Below, piece after piece: positions 22,256-35,490 of a stretch of DNA of 64,000 bases. The stretch is from Harmothoe impar (Eukaryota; Annelida; Polychaeta; Phyllodocida; Polynoidae). Numbering within the stretch: position 1 is the stretch's first letter; each line of letters starts with the position of its first letter. The stretch is taken from the NCBI GenBank assembly GCA_947462335.1, contig OX381717.1, positions 21,505,166 to 21,569,165 of the forward strand, in the 5' to 3' direction. The notes beneath the pieces were generated by a model. It was not told the origin of the DNA. It ran no database searches and saw only the letters and a list, made by a program, of their open reading frames with translations. The position numbers and the translations under genes are program-made.

Positions 22256-24213
22256 ATGGCACTGGTCGACTGGCAGACCGGTAAAACCCCTCTGGAGTGT
22301 ACAAAGTACTTGTTGGAGAATGAGGTGAACTCTGATGTCAACTTGAGGGTTGGCAAAAACAAGAAGATCATCAAGGCGCACAAGTTGGTACTTAGCATGC
22401 GGAGTGCCGTGTTTGACAGGATGTTTAACGGCGGTTTTGAAGAATCTAAAAAAGACCCAGTCATTCCAGATATAAATGTTGGAGCATTTAGAGCAATGCT
22501 TAGGTAAATAGTTTTAATCTTTTAAGAAATCTTTTCAATAATATAATACTTCAAAATGCATTATAGTGATATAGATTAGGCCACACTTTTTTTTAAATTT
22601 GGGTTACTGATCCTTAAAAAGATTATCAACACACGGAGGACGAAAAAAATAAATTTAAATTAAAATAAAAGTTGGCCTCTGGACATTTTATTTATTATCT
22701 GGACAGAAAGCTTGGATATCCCATTTCGGAGGGAAAAATAAAAGTACACCCCCCCCCCCCCAATAGAAAAGATGGTCCGACAATAGAATTTTGCCTAAAT
22801 GAAAAGTAGTTTTCTTGTTGATTTTAGCTTTCCATTGGTATATCATAGCATATATCTTTTATTTTTTTTCTTAAATTTGTTTTCTCTGGAGTACACATCG
22901 GAGGGAATAAAAAAAAAAGCAAAATCCAAATTATTTTTTTATTCCGATTTTTGGCTTTCCTAGTGCAGCAGGCCCGTAACCCAAATAAAAAAAAGTGTGG
23001 CCTTAGATATAATAGCAACAGTTAATGGTATTTGTCATTCACAGTTGTTTAGTAAGTTATCTATGCTATGATCTGATAGTAAGGTTTAACTCAAATCTAT
23101 CTGTCCTTTCCTTTCAGGTACTGCTACTACGAGTGTCTAGACATCAAAGATGACATAGCTTTATCCGTTCTCTATGCTGCCAAGAAATACATGCTGCCAC
23201 TGCTGGAGAAAGCTGCTAGGGACAAACTGATCCAAAAGCTCAGTGTGTCAAATGTATGGGACATATATAGATATGCCCTCAGTGTTGGAGATACAGAACT
23301 TCATGATGCCTGTAAGAGATTCTTTACGGGAGATATTGCACCAGTAAGAGAGGCGCTACAAGATCAGTCATTCCTTACCATACGAAGAGAAGTACTGCTA
23401 GACTTCCTACATATCAATGACAATGTTCGAAAAGAAATTGATTGTGATGAAAAAAATGATGTTGGTGATGTGCTTGAATTTGTAAACTACAAAAATAATT
23501 ATGGTGTTAGCATCTCAGAGATCGACCTGTTTAATGCATGTGTGGCATGGGCAGAGGCAGAATGCAAGCGGCAGAGGATTGACCCTACTGGTGCCAACAA
23601 AAGGACAGTGCTTGGAGAGTGTCGGTTTCTGATCCGGTTCCCAACAATGCTTCAGAAGGACCTGACGCTCGTCTATTCAACAGGGATCCTTACACAGGGA
23701 GAAATGGTAAATCTGCGCCAGTTTGGAAATCAAGTTCCAGGCACCGAATGTCAAGTTGACTTTCCATCAAATGGAAGGCAGTTTGTGGTAACGACACCTG
23801 AAACTTCTTCATCACACACTTCCATAAGTACTGTGTTTATACAATCAGAGGAAAGGGTCCAGTTGTCCAGAGTGTGGATAATAGATGCAGGTACTTACAA
23901 AGTCACTGTAAAGAATGAAACCTCTGAAGAAACTTGGTCAATGAAATATCACATCAAAAGTCTGGGGTACTGTACTATACACATTAAGGAACAGCGCCAG
24001 ACACTTTATTCTTTAGATATTAAGCCCCAGCTGTTGGAACCAGGTATCCTGTATTCTGTAACTACTGATGAAACAGAGCGCTTTGATGCTGAGCAGAAGC
24101 TGCTTAGAAAGTGGTCGGTAATAGGGGAGTTGGCACCTTTGAAAGGGGTGAAAATAACACAGGTCAAAGACAAGTTAAGCAATATTTATGCCTTCACAAT
24201 GTGCCTTGTTTGA
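22256..24213 (+). CDS. BTB-BACK-PHR protein, copy B, intact (447 aa)
   Basis: Exon 1 is 22256-22503 and exon 2 is 23118-24213. The intron is GTAAAT...TTTCAG, and the junction splits an Arg codon (AG|G). Residues about 15-120 form the BTB/POZ domain (SDVNLRVG, AHKLVLSMRSAVFDRMFNGGF, YAAKKYMLPLLEKAA). Residues about 125-280 are BACK (including WAEAEC at 227-232). From residue 294 (CQVDFPS) to the end is a PHR-like beta domain with LSRVW and WSMKYH. This is the BTBD1/2/3/6-type architecture of a Cullin-3 substrate adaptor; the substrate is unknown. The linker between BACK halves (KEIDCDEKNDV) is shorter than in copy D. No disabling change was found. An AATAAA lies at 24342. Confidence 0.88.
22577..23005. 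mobile_element. Inverted-repeat element in the intron of copy B
   Basis: The left end TTAGGCCACACTTTTTTTT...TTTGGGTTAC is matched by the inverse of GTAACCC...AAAAAAAAGTGTGGCCTTA at the right end, TIRs of about 30 bp. GATATA occurs on both sides but with a small offset, so the TSD is uncertain. It is related to 12002-12400 and sits wholly in the intron. Confidence 0.6.
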
Positions 24214-24341
24214 ATGTCTGCAGCAGTACATCTCACTGCTCATTTCAGCTGAATGATTCTCAGGTTGCTTATATATGTTTTTGGGATGTCCGGTCAACAT
24301 TGCATGAAGAGAGAAAATCTGACTTCAGCATCTGTAGTACT

Positions 24342-24347
24342 AATAAA
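24342..24347 (+). terminator. Poly(A) signal for BTB copy B
   Basis: AATAAA lies 129 bp after the stop codon of copy B; a second AATAAA follows near 24507. The position is suitable for 3' end formation; no transcript evidence is available. Confidence 0.5.
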
Positions 24348-24584
24348 CCATGTTGTTTTCATTAAGCCCTGTCAGTAGTGAAGATCCCTCAGTTTCATTA
24401 GAGGGTTTAGAGCTGTGTTAGAACCTTAACATTGGTGTCTGAACCACCGAAGTATTGAATTTGATGGTTATGTTAACAAAACAGGAATATATATGGTTTT
24501 CAGCGAATAAACTGGAAGACACAAACCCACTTTCGGAAGGTGTATATTCAATAAAACATTTGCCTATACAACATTTGTCATTAC

Positions 24585-25050
24585 CCAAGCAGAAATGGTC
24601 AATATCAGCCAGTTCAGGCAGCTAGAACTGTCAGGTTGAGTTCCCCTTAGAGGAAAGAAAGTTTCTGACTGTCAGGTTGAGTTCCCCTCAAAGGAAAGAA
24701 TGTTTCTGGTAACAATACCAGACCCGTCAACAAAACTCTATAATACAAGTACTGTGTTTGTATGTAGGGTCAGAAATCAAAACTAAAAATCAAATCTTGG
24801 TCCATGAGATATCACACCAGACATGATGGCCATTGTACTTTAAATGTTAACGGGAGATATTACATCCTTCGTACAAAAGATACAAAGCCTCAGGTATTGG
24901 AATGAGGTATCCGCTATTCTGTAGCTGCTGATGAGATAGACATTTCCCTCGATAAGGTCCAGATTGATAAGTGGTTGGCAATATGAGAGTCAACTCTGTA
25001 TAAAGAGGTGAAAGTAACTGTTAAGGCAAAGATACAATTTGGTTGTTTAG
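24585..25050 (+). pseudogene. Orphan PHR-domain fragment of a sixth BTB-type gene
   Basis: Reading in several frames gives EMVNISQFRQLE, then CQVEFPSKERMFLVTIPD, STKLYNTSTVFV, SWSMRYHTRHDGH, GIRYSVAADE and YKEVKVTVKAK. These match, in order, the end of BACK and the PHR domain of the neighbouring genes. The frame is broken by stops and shifts. A 41-bp tandem duplication (CTGTCAGGTTGAGTTCCCC at 24628 and 24669) disrupts it further. IPDPSTKL is closest to copy A, so this looks like the 3' remnant of a copy-A-like duplicate. Confidence 0.8.
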
Positions 25051-25978
25051 ATGGTATCCTCAACCGTGATTAGATTACAACATCTACTTACTAGTAAAGT
25101 GTTCTGTTGCTGCTTCTGTATTATATAAGGGTTCATAATATTTAGACTAAAAGATGTTTAACAAATAACAAACTGTCAATCTTTATTCCTTAAGGCATGA
25201 AACCTGAGTAGACACTCAGTACTGTACAGGTAGAGAAGGCAGAGAAGTAGGGTCCAGAGCATTTTCTTTCGACAATGGTATCCAATGAATTTGTATAGAG
25301 AATCTGAAAACAACCTTAGATAACTAAACAAATGATAATTGTGTCCACCCTGTTCTCAGTGGTGGTGACAAGCCATGCATTTAGGTGGTTTTATTGGGTA
25401 AAATCAATCCAATTACATTTCAAACGTGTCAGTGCATTGCCAGGCTTCCATTGGTGTGTTAGCGAATGACTATAACAAGACATTTGATTTTGATGTTTAT
25501 GTAAGAAAGTCAGGAAACAGTCATGTCAAAAAATATATCATGTCCAATGTTTGAGGCATATGTTATCATGAACAGTTGCTTCAATACAATACTTGGTATA
25601 AAATATTTCATGCAGATAGTATAAAAACTGAAGAAGGAAACCACAAACTGACAACTAGTTTTAAGATATAAATCTAATAAAATATTTACTGTCATAGACT
25701 TTGTAGTTTATTGTACTTTACTAATAGTCATTTGAATTTACAGTGAAATAATCATGTTTCAGCGGATAACTTTAAAAAAAAGTGTCACCTAGTGTCAGGA
25801 AAAGGTCCAGAAAACGCTGGCATGGGCCGAACCAGAGGATTTTACAGTTTATTTTTAATGGAAGGAATTTAAAAAGTGCACAGCAAATGTCAGATGGGAC
25901 AAAGACTGGCCAATCTATGTCCCAACTATATGCCTTGCCTAGTGTCAATTCTTATATATATTTACTTGGTGGAACCTA

Positions 25979-26157
25979 CTGTAAAACCTTGCGTATAAGC
26001 CTAACTCGCTTACAAGCCGCACCTAGACTATATGCCGATCCTATTAGCGCACTGTAGTATACATCTAAAAACTTGTGTATGAGCTACATCCCCACTGTGT
26101 GCTGATCCTGTAAGCTGCACCGGCGACCGGCCATGGCTTCTACAAGAGGTTTTACAG
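25979..26157. mobile_element. TA-flanked MITE (CTGTAAAACCT end)
   Basis: CTGTAAAACCT at the left and AGGTTTTACAG at the right are inverse copies, bordered by TA (25977-25978 and 26158-26159). The interior has degenerate GCTTATAAGCCGCACC-type blocks. A lone related end (GGCGAGGTTTTACAGTAG) lies near 31702-31719. Confidence 0.65.
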
Positions 26158-27060
26158 TAGCCACTTTTGTACCCACACTAGGCCTCCCATACCTCGCCCC
26201 TCAGTACAAAGCTCACTCGAGGTGGAACCATACTATGTCATAATTTTTCTCTAAAGATCCATTAAGGTCAGAAGTGGCTCCTGTTATAAGACACTGTGGC
26301 CTCTAAATGTACAGCAAATGGGTTCAAGTTTTAATGGATAACATTTGGATTTAACAAGAGCTCTCAAAGGTATGGTGATGATAAATGATATGTGGTGTAA
26401 TATACACTTGTTTCATCAGCCATATTCCACAAGGGGGCGCCCCTGTAGAGCAGCTGGTTACAGGGGCTAACCCCTAACCCTGCCCCTGGGCCCCATAGGT
26501 TTAACATGGGGGCAGAGACACCACTCACAATATGTCAATAAGCATATAGAAATAATATTCCCCTGGCTTAGAAATTTCTCATGTCTAGAGAGAAATAGTG
26601 TAAGCACATAGGCCTCTGATATTGGAACAATATCGTATGTCAAAAATGATTTAGATCATGATAAATATGAGTGTCCTTATAACTGCCGAAGCTAAAACCA
26701 TGACAAGAGGAGGGGTGCAGGAGGGGGTTAATGGGTGTGGGTGTTGACTGGTAACATAAACAAAAACGGCCCAAAAGGGGCACCAAGCTAATTAAATGCA
26801 GCTTACTCCACCACAGGGGATGGTTTTAATCTATTATCACAGGCCTGAAAATCTTATCTCTGGGGTAAGTATCCCTCCTCCAGTGTCTGGTCCTGTCACC
26901 ATAAGGTGGGGTGGGGGTTTTCTCAACTCCCTTTGCTGACCAAGAAAGTGGGTAACCACATCTGCCCCTGCAGCCAGGGCAAACTGGCCAGGTCAAGACT
27001 AGCACCATCTACTGTATACATATCACTGATGAAACAAGTGTATTAGCCTGAGCTCCACTA

Positions 27061-27241
27061 GGGCGACACAGGTACCTGCGAAACAGGGCGACTTATTTAA
27101 AGTTTTGTTCTTGGACATTTTGCTTCGATGTCACCTTAAGTATCACAAGGAGCAGGGTAACAATCGAGGCAACATTGCCACAAAATGTGCAAAACAAAAC
27201 CTAAAAAAGATTGCCCCGTTTCGCAGGTACCTGTGTCGCCC
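27061..27241. mobile_element. TA-flanked MITE with GGGCGACACAGGTACCTGCG ends
   Basis: The left GGGCGACACAGGTACCTGCG and its right inverse CGCAGGTACCTGTGTCGCCC are perfect over 20 bp. TA borders both (27059-27060, 27242-27243). A few inverse bases continue outside the TA (CTCCAC/ATGGAG), so the true end may be slightly further out. Confidence 0.65.
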
Positions 27242-27441
27242 TAATGGAGTCAATTGTAATGGTATTGTCAGGGTAAATAATTTTGTTGTGGCCAAGTGCA
27301 GGATCTTAACTCTCAAACATTTGTTGATGCCATTGAAGTGGCTAAATGGAGCATTTTGAAGACATGTCCATAGAAAACACAGATCTAGATATCTCGGGAA
27401 ATTCTAACTTTATTTTCATCAGAATTACTATTTTACAGACA

Positions 27442-29045
27442 ATGATGCAGAGTTCCGATGACTGGCAGATTAACAAGCCTCAGGTAGAGTGCATCAAGTA
27501 CATGTTAGAGAATGAAGTCAACTGCGATGTCAACTTCAGGATCGGGGAAGACCCAGAAGCCATCAAGGCTCACAAGTTGATCCTGAGTATGAGGAGTCCT
27601 GTGTTTGACAGGATGTTCAATGGTGGATTTGAAGAATCTAAGAAGGACCCTGTCATTCCAGATGTGACAGCTGCAGCATTTCGGGCACTCCTTAGGTAAT
27701 AATAAGATGCCATATCTAAGGATCATTATTATGAATACACAACAAACTGTATGGATACTCATTTACAAGTTTGACTTAACTATGTAAAAGATATAACACA
27801 TATTTCCATTTGATGAAGATATAACAGATAATTATTATACATAAATTATTTATAACTTTACCTATTAAAGTATTTAACACTGTGCACTTTGCAATTTTTT
27901 AATGAAGGTTAAGTTTGTTAATTCATTTTTTCCAAACAAAGTTACAATTCTGAGAGAAAGTTACAATTGTAAAAAAAGTATCTATCCCTCTATTCAAGGT
28001 ACTGCTACTACGAGTGTCTTGACATTGAGGAGGATGAAGCTTTCCCCGTTCTCTGTGCTGCCCAGAAATACATGCTGCCTCTGCTGGAAGAAGTGGCAAG
28101 GAATAAACTTGTTGAGAAACTGAGTGTAGCCAATATATATGGGATTTATACAGGTATGCAAACAGTGTCACAGATGTCGATCTCAGCGTGAGTTGCCAAC
28201 TTTTCTTTAAAGAGAATGTAAAACCAGTAAGAGAGGCGCTACAGACTGAGGCATTCCTCAACATACCACAGGAGGTACTGCTAGACTTCCTACATATCAA
28301 TGACACCGTAGACTACGAGAAGAATTTTGGTATCAGCATTTCAGAGATTGAGCTATTCAAAGCATGCAATGCATGGGCAGAGGCAGAATGCCTACGGCAG
28401 AGGATTGACCAAACTGGTGCCAACAAGAGGACCGTGCTTAGAGAGTGCCTGTTTCTGATACGGTTCCCGACCATACTCTACAAAGATCTAGTGAATGTTG
28501 TGTATCCAACAGGTATTCTTAACAATGCAGAGAGAGACAACTTATGTCAGTACAATCACAATGAGACAGGCTCTAACTGTCAGGTTATCTTTCCTGCAAA
28601 TGAGAGGCAGTTTCTAGTCACAGTTCCGGGAAAATGTACCTCACAAAATGAGACAAGCAAGCTGTATATAAAGTCAGAAGTCCGAGCCATGTTGTCAAAG
28701 GTGTGGGTCAAAGGTCCAGGCATCTACAAAGTCAGTGTTACGGATAAAACCACTGACAGGTCTTGGTCCATGAAATACAAAACCAAACATCAGGGCCATT
28801 ATACAGAAGGCATCAGGAAAGAACGTAAAATGCTTTACTTCCTCGATATAACACCACAGCTTCTGAATGAGAGAATCAAGTATTCAATAACTGCCGCAAA
28901 GAAGGAAGGTTCCAACCATGTTAATAAGAAGCATGTTACAAACTGGGCTGTGATCACCGATTCATCCCCATATAAAGAAGTGAAAATAACTCGGCACCCG
29001 GATCTCAAGAACTCCATTTATGGCCTAACGTTGTTCCTTGTTTAG
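27442..29045 (+). pseudogene. BTB-BACK-PHR copy C, one 2-bp frameshift
   Basis: Exon 1 is 27442-27695, starting ATGATG right after a TTTTACAG acceptor. Exon 2 is 27999-29045, with a CAAG|G acceptor. BTB is whole. At 28132-28143 the run AATATATATGGG has one AT more than paralogues such as copy E (AATATATGGG); it turns the conserved NIW-DxY segment out of frame and leads to an early TGA. Downstream, from about 28142, the BACK region (WAEAEC) and the whole PHR domain stay open to the stop at 29045. One lesion in an AT microsatellite could be a sequencing or assembly error, a polymorphism or a recent null. An AATAAA is at 29094. Confidence 0.8.
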
Positions 29046-31950
29046 ATGGATTGATGGTTAATACAGTCAAACTTTGGAGCGTTGTATGTTATGAATAAAA
29101 CCATGCATCTGACGAAAGTTCATTTGGGCTACAACAGAGAGATCAGTACCCAACCCTACACACTAATCAGTGCTTCTCACTTCAATGATTTTAGGGTATT
29201 TGCAGGATATTTATGTTGGGCACTGCAATTCTTGTATCATCACAAAGAACTGCAAAAGGGTGCGATGATAGATACAAGTTACCTAGGCTAGGTATTGGGA
29301 CCATGTTGGAACCAAAGATGCTCATAGCAGTTATTGTTTTCAGATGGCCCAACAATGCATCCATCTCTCTGGTGAGAACACCAATGGTCCAAATGACTAT
29401 CTCAATTTTGCACTTACAGTTGAATATCGTACTCAATACTAGCTGTACAAAGTATGACATTACTTATCTTGTTATTTTGTTCTAGTGTGTAAGGCACACA
29501 TGTGCAACTTAATTTTGTATTAGTTTAACTCGAAATCGTACACACAAATTACACCTTAGAGGTCCCTTGGGTGTCAAAGTGAAAATGATAATGTTACAAA
29601 TTATTTACCTTTCTCCGTATTTGACTGTAATGATGTTGCCTATATGAGAGTGAAAGTGGTATCATCTGCAAAGTTCTCATCTCACCAAACTCTAAGGCTT
29701 TTTACATGATATAAATGAGTGTTGATGTTAAATATCATGTCTAATAAAGTTCTTGCTTTGATATAGGTTTTTATCTTGTTTGTTTTTTTAAATATTAGTT
29801 TTCTGTCCTGAGACAAGTCCTTTATTAGTAACTAGACACCATTGTCCCAATATTTTGGTTGTTTTAGCCAACATATACTATTGAAGAAACCATGCTTCCA
29901 TTGATTCTCATAATACCTTACAATGAGATAGACAAAGGTCAAAGAATTTAAGTCTGTGAAGTGGGTTATATAACTTTTGGAGATGGGTCTGAGTTAAATA
30001 AACCACTTCCCAGACTTACACAAGTTAGTCTTTGCATTTAATGTAAACAAATTGCCATCTTGATGATGATAAATGGCTGTGAATTACAGGCGTTAGTTAT
30101 TCAACCGGCTGGCAAAATACACCTTTTTTATTTTGAACCAATGGCACTGCCGAGATCCATGAAAATGAATGCATTTTTTACCTAAGTCACCAACCAAACT
30201 CCCTATAGAGTAATTTAGTCCAGTCACCCTCTATTGATAACTTCAACTAATGAAAAACACCCCTGCACAGTTCAGTATTTTATACTTTCGCTCTCCCATC
30301 TCCAAATACCGTAGTCTATGCGAAAACATGCAGGACAGTGGCAATGTCCAGCTGAAATGCCTTCGGTCCAGCAGATCCACAAGTGTAGCAGGACCGAATG
30401 TCCAGTCACATGATGTTGTTTTTTGGACTAAAGCTGAAATATACATGCTTGTCAATATTCAATATATTGTATAAAACTATATGTCTATCATTATTTGGCC
30501 ATGAATGGACAAAACTATTTTATGTTTATATTAATTGTCAGACATGGCCATCCGGTCCTTCAAAAATGTAGCCAGAAACATTAGCAGTACCGAATGTCCT
30601 GTGGGATAACATTTTTTCGCAAAGACTGATATACCCTCTCTGACCAGACAATTCTCTTCAACTGACAGTGCAGCTGTGCACCCCAAATATGCCTTCACAC
30701 CGCAGGAAATATGGTAGCATTAATTTGTTATGAAGGTGGCCGGTGGGATTAAATATGTATATTATATTTACAAAGCCAGGTATGAGCTCATGGTGACAGT
30801 GGGCCCAATTATTGTTACATTAACTTTTAATGAAAGAAAGTGCAGAAATATTGGCACATTTGGTACAAAATGTATCAAATCAAAGCTTATACTGCTAGTA
30901 ATGTAGTGGGATAGAAATAACTTAAAATTTGCTATTAACTGAAATGTGAATTCTGGTCATGAAAAGAATATATTATTCTATACATTTTAGCCTGCTAGTA
31001 AAAATATTACCTCCCTTGTCACATTTTTCAGTCTCATGCCTACCTAACAATATCAGTTGTCCCCAAATTGTCCAGTTGTTTATTTAGAGGCACCCTTATT
31101 TTACGGCTTTTTGGGACAGTATTGAGGAGTTCCTAGTTATTCTTATTGTGGTTTTAACTTTATGTTATGGGACATGTTTATTCACAATAATCCGTCCTAA
31201 CGAGGGTTTAAGTAGTGCTTACAAACAACCAAATTTTATGGGTATATTGATCACAGAACACAGTGATCAGAACAATAACATATTTCATATGATTATGATA
31301 TAAACAGTGATGAGTAAGTACATATCAGATTTACACAAGTGATCTTATAGATGTTGCTAGTAAATACACTTGATGATGGACTTGGTTTGAATAGTAGGGG
31401 TTGTTTCTGGACAATAGTAAGCAGTACCCCCTAACCCTACCAAAAAAGAGTCTCTAAACAGATTTTGACACTTTTATTTGATTGAAATGCCACGTGTCAT
31501 TGATTTAGACGTATACCTAATATGTGAAAATGATTTGTCAAGCCTTAAAATTCAGGAAAACTTCTGACTAAGTTTTCATACTTTTCTACACCATTATCTC
31601 AATATCCTTTCATAAAACCCCACCGAAAATAAGCAGAATGTGAGTTTGAAGCAAAAAATTCATGTTCATGTAATAAAAACACCAAAATCAATTTGGCTTA
31701 TAGGCGAGGTTTTACAGTAGTTTATGATTCAGGGAAAAAATGCAAAATCACTTCAGCAATTTTACAGTGTACCCAGAATTCGAGGATACAATAGTATTAC
31801 CATGTGCAGATGTGCAAACCACATGAACTCAGTCTTTCTGATTGATGGAAACAATCAACAAAAAAATGGTACTTCATTAGCTGTATGACTTTGCTAAAGT
31901 TATATCATCTATCTAGAACCTTTTAAATTTTTCTCTTTACAGATACAAAG
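29046..31950. other. Intergenic between BTB copies C and D
   Basis: No gene was seen. AATAAA at 29094-29099 is the likely poly(A) signal of copy C. Between 30290 and 30620 there is a short dispersed repeat with GCAGGACCGAATGTCC and GTACCGAATGTCC. Small open frames at 30250-30474 and 29213-29485 have no domain. A TCTTTACAG acceptor at about 31934-31942 precedes the ATG of copy D. Confidence 0.45.
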
Positions 31951-34130
31951 ATGGGTTCTGTGGACTGGCAGATAAACAAAGCCCCATTGGAGTGCACAAA
32001 GTACTTGTTGGAGAATGAGGTTAACTGTGATGTCAACTTTAGGATCGGAGAAGAGCCAGAAACTATCAAGGCTCACAAGTTGATCCTTAGTATGAGGAGT
32101 CCTGTGTTTGACAGGATGTTTAACGGCGGATTTGAAGAATCTGACAAAGACCCCGTCATTCCAGATGTGACCGCTACAGCATTTCAAGCACTCCTTAGGT
32201 AATCTAATCATATCTCACTGAACGGATGTAAAGAGAAGCTGTATTACACTGAGGAATGACCAAAAAGCAACTGGAATGAAACCACTGAAATTCACTTTGG
32301 TCTATGTCACTGATAGCATGGATTACAATCAAAGCTCCTGTTTTCAAGAAATATGGGTATAACTTTATTTCTAAGAACCAATTAAGACCTTGTTTTAGCC
32401 CATACATTACATGTATGGACATAAGAACCAGTCTTTCAAAAAGCACTTTAGCTCCATTTTCCACTGCTCATTAGCCTTTTTGAAACCCTGAGATCTCATC
32501 AAACACTGCAAATACAGCATGATTCTGTGATGCACATAATGCACAAAATGCCTAGAATATAGGATTTATTTCAATATAATTAAATCTAACACACATGTAT
32601 ACAGGCACATCTTTTTGCCAAAGCCTTGTCCTATACACAATGGCTCATGCGTAATCAGAGCTTGACAAACCTACAAATTATAATGCACACTTCATGGCTA
32701 AAGCTTATCATATGTCAGCTGCCAGCAATAACAGTCCCACATAACTAGAGGTCATTACAGATTAATTATTATTGGCTATGATCCAACTGCAAATTATCAC
32801 TATTATCTTCATGTTTTCTGATATTCACTCAAGTTGTCTAAATAAACGCATAACATTTGTTAACCTGGGTCAATTCTCTGGAGGTGCAACATTATTGCCT
32901 CTCAAATTTAGTAAATCTCATTTTCCCCCCAGGTACTGCTACTACGAGTGTATTGACATAGAAGATGATGTTGCTTTATCCGTTCACTATGCTGCCAAAA
33001 AGTACATGCTGCCTCCGCTGGAGGAAGCTGCCAGAAAGAAACTGATCCAAATACTTGGTGGATTAAATGTATGGGACATATATGGATATGCCATCAGTGT
33101 TGGAGATACAGAACTTCATGATGCCTGCAAGGTGTACTTTACAGGAGATGTCACACCAGTAAGAGAGGCGCTACAGACTGAGGCATTCCTCAACATACCA
33201 CATCAAGTACTGCTAGACTTCCTGCACATTAATGACAAAGCTGATGACAAGTCAAGTCTCAATTTTAATGATTCAAAGACTGAAGAACAAGTAAACAAAG
33301 AAAATGGCATTAGCTGCTCTACAATTGACCAAATCAGCAAACCAGGAGGTCACTCGGAAATGAATTTTTCTAATTCTGATGTTGCTGATGACATTTGCTA
33401 CAAGAATAACTTTGGCATTAGTATCTCTGAAATTGAACTGTTTAACGCATGCAATGCATGGGCAGAGGCAGAATGCTTACGACAGGAGATTGACCCAACT
33501 GGTGCAAACAAAAGAACTAGACTTAGTACAGCATTCTTTTTGATAGGGTTCCCAACAATGGTACTCATAGAGCTTATGACTGTTGTATACCCAACAGGTA
33601 TCATTACACAGAAGGAAATCGTTGATCTTTGCCAGTTTAAACAGCAAGGTACAGAATCTGACTGTCAGGTTCCCTTCCCATCAAGTGAGAGGCAGTTTAT
33701 TGTTACAGTACCAGATCCCCCTGAAACAATCTCTAAGATAAGTACTATTTTTGTGGAGTCTAATGTAAGAGTCCAGTTGTCTAGGATATGGCTTCGAGGT
33801 CAAGGCAGTTATAAAGTCACTGTGCAGGATGAAACAGTCGGAGGGTCTTGGTCGATGAAGTATGACACCAGATTTGAGAACCATAATACTCAAATAATCG
33901 GTGAAGAATGTAAACTTCTCCATTTCATAGATGTAAAAACTCAATTGTTTGACTCAGGTTCCAGGTATTCCATAACAGCAGAAAAGATTAAAAGTTCTGC
34001 ATCTGTAGATCAGACGCTCGTTAAAACGTGGTATGAGATAGGGGACTTATTTCCATTCAAAGAAGTGAAGATAACACGTGACCTTGAGGTGAACAATTTT
34101 ATTTATGCCATTACTTTGTGCCTTATTTAG
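31951..34130 (+). CDS. BTB-BACK-PHR protein, copy D, intact (481 aa)
   Basis: Exon 1 is 31951-32198 and exon 2 is 32933-34130. The junction is the same phase-2 AG|G as in copy B. The order is BTB (CDVNFRIGEE, FDRMFNGGF), BACK (AAKKYMLPPLEEAA, WAEAEC), then PHR in about the last 155 residues (CQVPFPSSERQF, LSRIWLRG, WSMKYD). It differs from copy B by a longer acidic/polar linker in the middle of BACK (about DKSSLNFNDSKTEEQ to SNSDVADD). This is low-complexity and absent from A and C, so it may be a flexible insertion. The start lies eight bases after a splice acceptor. By family it is a putative Cullin-3 adaptor. No lesion was found. AATAAA is at 34792. Confidence 0.88.
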
Positions 34131-34791
34131 ATAAGATGAGTGTATAAAGACTGGCAACCACAGTCTCAAGTGGAAGTCTTGAAGAAAAAGTCACTCAATA
34201 GAATCATATTTTATAACCATACACATACAGCTGACAAAGATAGACCCAAGTTTGAGCAGAAATACAAGTCTTGACAGTTTCATAGTTAAAATCATTTGTA
34301 TCTCACAGAATAAACAAGTTCGGCTCATGGTATGTCTTGCACCCAATGTGCAAAAAGGATATTTCTTACCAAGGATGTCTCACTGAAATGAGTTGGAGAT
34401 AATCCTTGATGCTAACAAGGAGAAACTTGCTCTTTTACTGTAAGGGCCATTTTAGGCTGAGGGATGAAAAGTGTGCAGTACTGATCTCTCTGAAGTAGAA
34501 AATGTGGAATATGTTGAAGACCTCTAGGAATTATAAAGACTATCAATGAATACCTGCATGCGTACCCTTTTGGTACTGCACTTTGGTTCAACCAGAGTTA
34601 TCTTGACATACGATTTGACTTCATATGTGTTACACCTGAGCACAGCTTGCACTGCATACATAGTCATGAAAAGAAGCTTTGATATTCATTTTTATCCAGG
34701 AAGACCTCATTCTTGTCAGTTGTCGCTGTTATGTTATATGAATATCTTATATGTGAACTGAGGATCATAGTTTGATGTAAGATGTGAATCC

Positions 34792-34797
34792 AATAAA
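34792..34797 (+). terminator. Poly(A) signal for BTB copy D
   Basis: AATAAA lies 662 bp after the stop of copy D; earlier AATAAA-like sites exist near 34308. It is assigned by position only. Confidence 0.4.
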
Positions 34798-35091
34798 AAT
34801 TGTTCTGTAACATAATAATGTTGATTGTTCTTAGACGTCAAACAATGAGAGGGGCCACCATGAATGTGTTGGAAAAGATTCCAACGGGGTGAGGGGGGCT
34901 CATGCAGCACTCCCAGTCAGGTAATTGACTGTAACAGCCTATCACATACTTTCACCTTTCAATTACTCCCTCCACTAAATACACTGATTTCATGTTACAA
35001 TTTGATTGGTATATAAGAATTAGTAGTGTTTAGACATTAACAAATTAAGATACCCATATCACTTACATGGATCTGCACATAAACTCTTAAC

Positions 35092-35490
35092 CCGGGCGGG
35101 GGGACACTTGGTATAGTTTGTATACGCAGGTGTGCAGCTGGTAAGGGTGGTTCTTGAGTAAAATCCCTCTAGCCAAGGGTCTGTTTTCACCAAAATCCCT
35201 CTAGCCAAGGGTCTGTTTTCACTAAAATCCCTCTAGCCAAGGGTCACTTTTTCGAATTTTCACCAAAATTCATGCAAAAACGGTCACTTTTGACTGAAAT
35301 CCCTCCAATTTTCGGCAAATCTCTCAAAGCAGAAGCACTTTTGACCAAAATTGCTCTAATCAAGAGGCGGGTGTCCGCGAAATTTTCGAAAACATAGGCC
35401 CTTTTTACCAAAATCCCTCTAGCCAAGTGTAAGGGTTTGTCAGAGGCTCAGGCGCACACCCGTGTCAAAATAAATTTGAGTACCCCCCCA
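35092..35490. mobile_element. 9-bp-TSD inverted-repeat element, copy 3
   Basis: It starts CCGGGCGGGGGGACACTTGG, then GTGTGCAGCTGG; the inverse GGCGCACACCC...GAGTACCCCCCC lies at the right. Flanks ACTCTTAAC (35083-35091) and GCTCTTAAC (35491-35499) match at 8 of 9 positions. The interior repeats CCCTCTAGCCAAGGGTC three or more times. It is the same family as 3131 and 7982. Confidence 0.7.
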
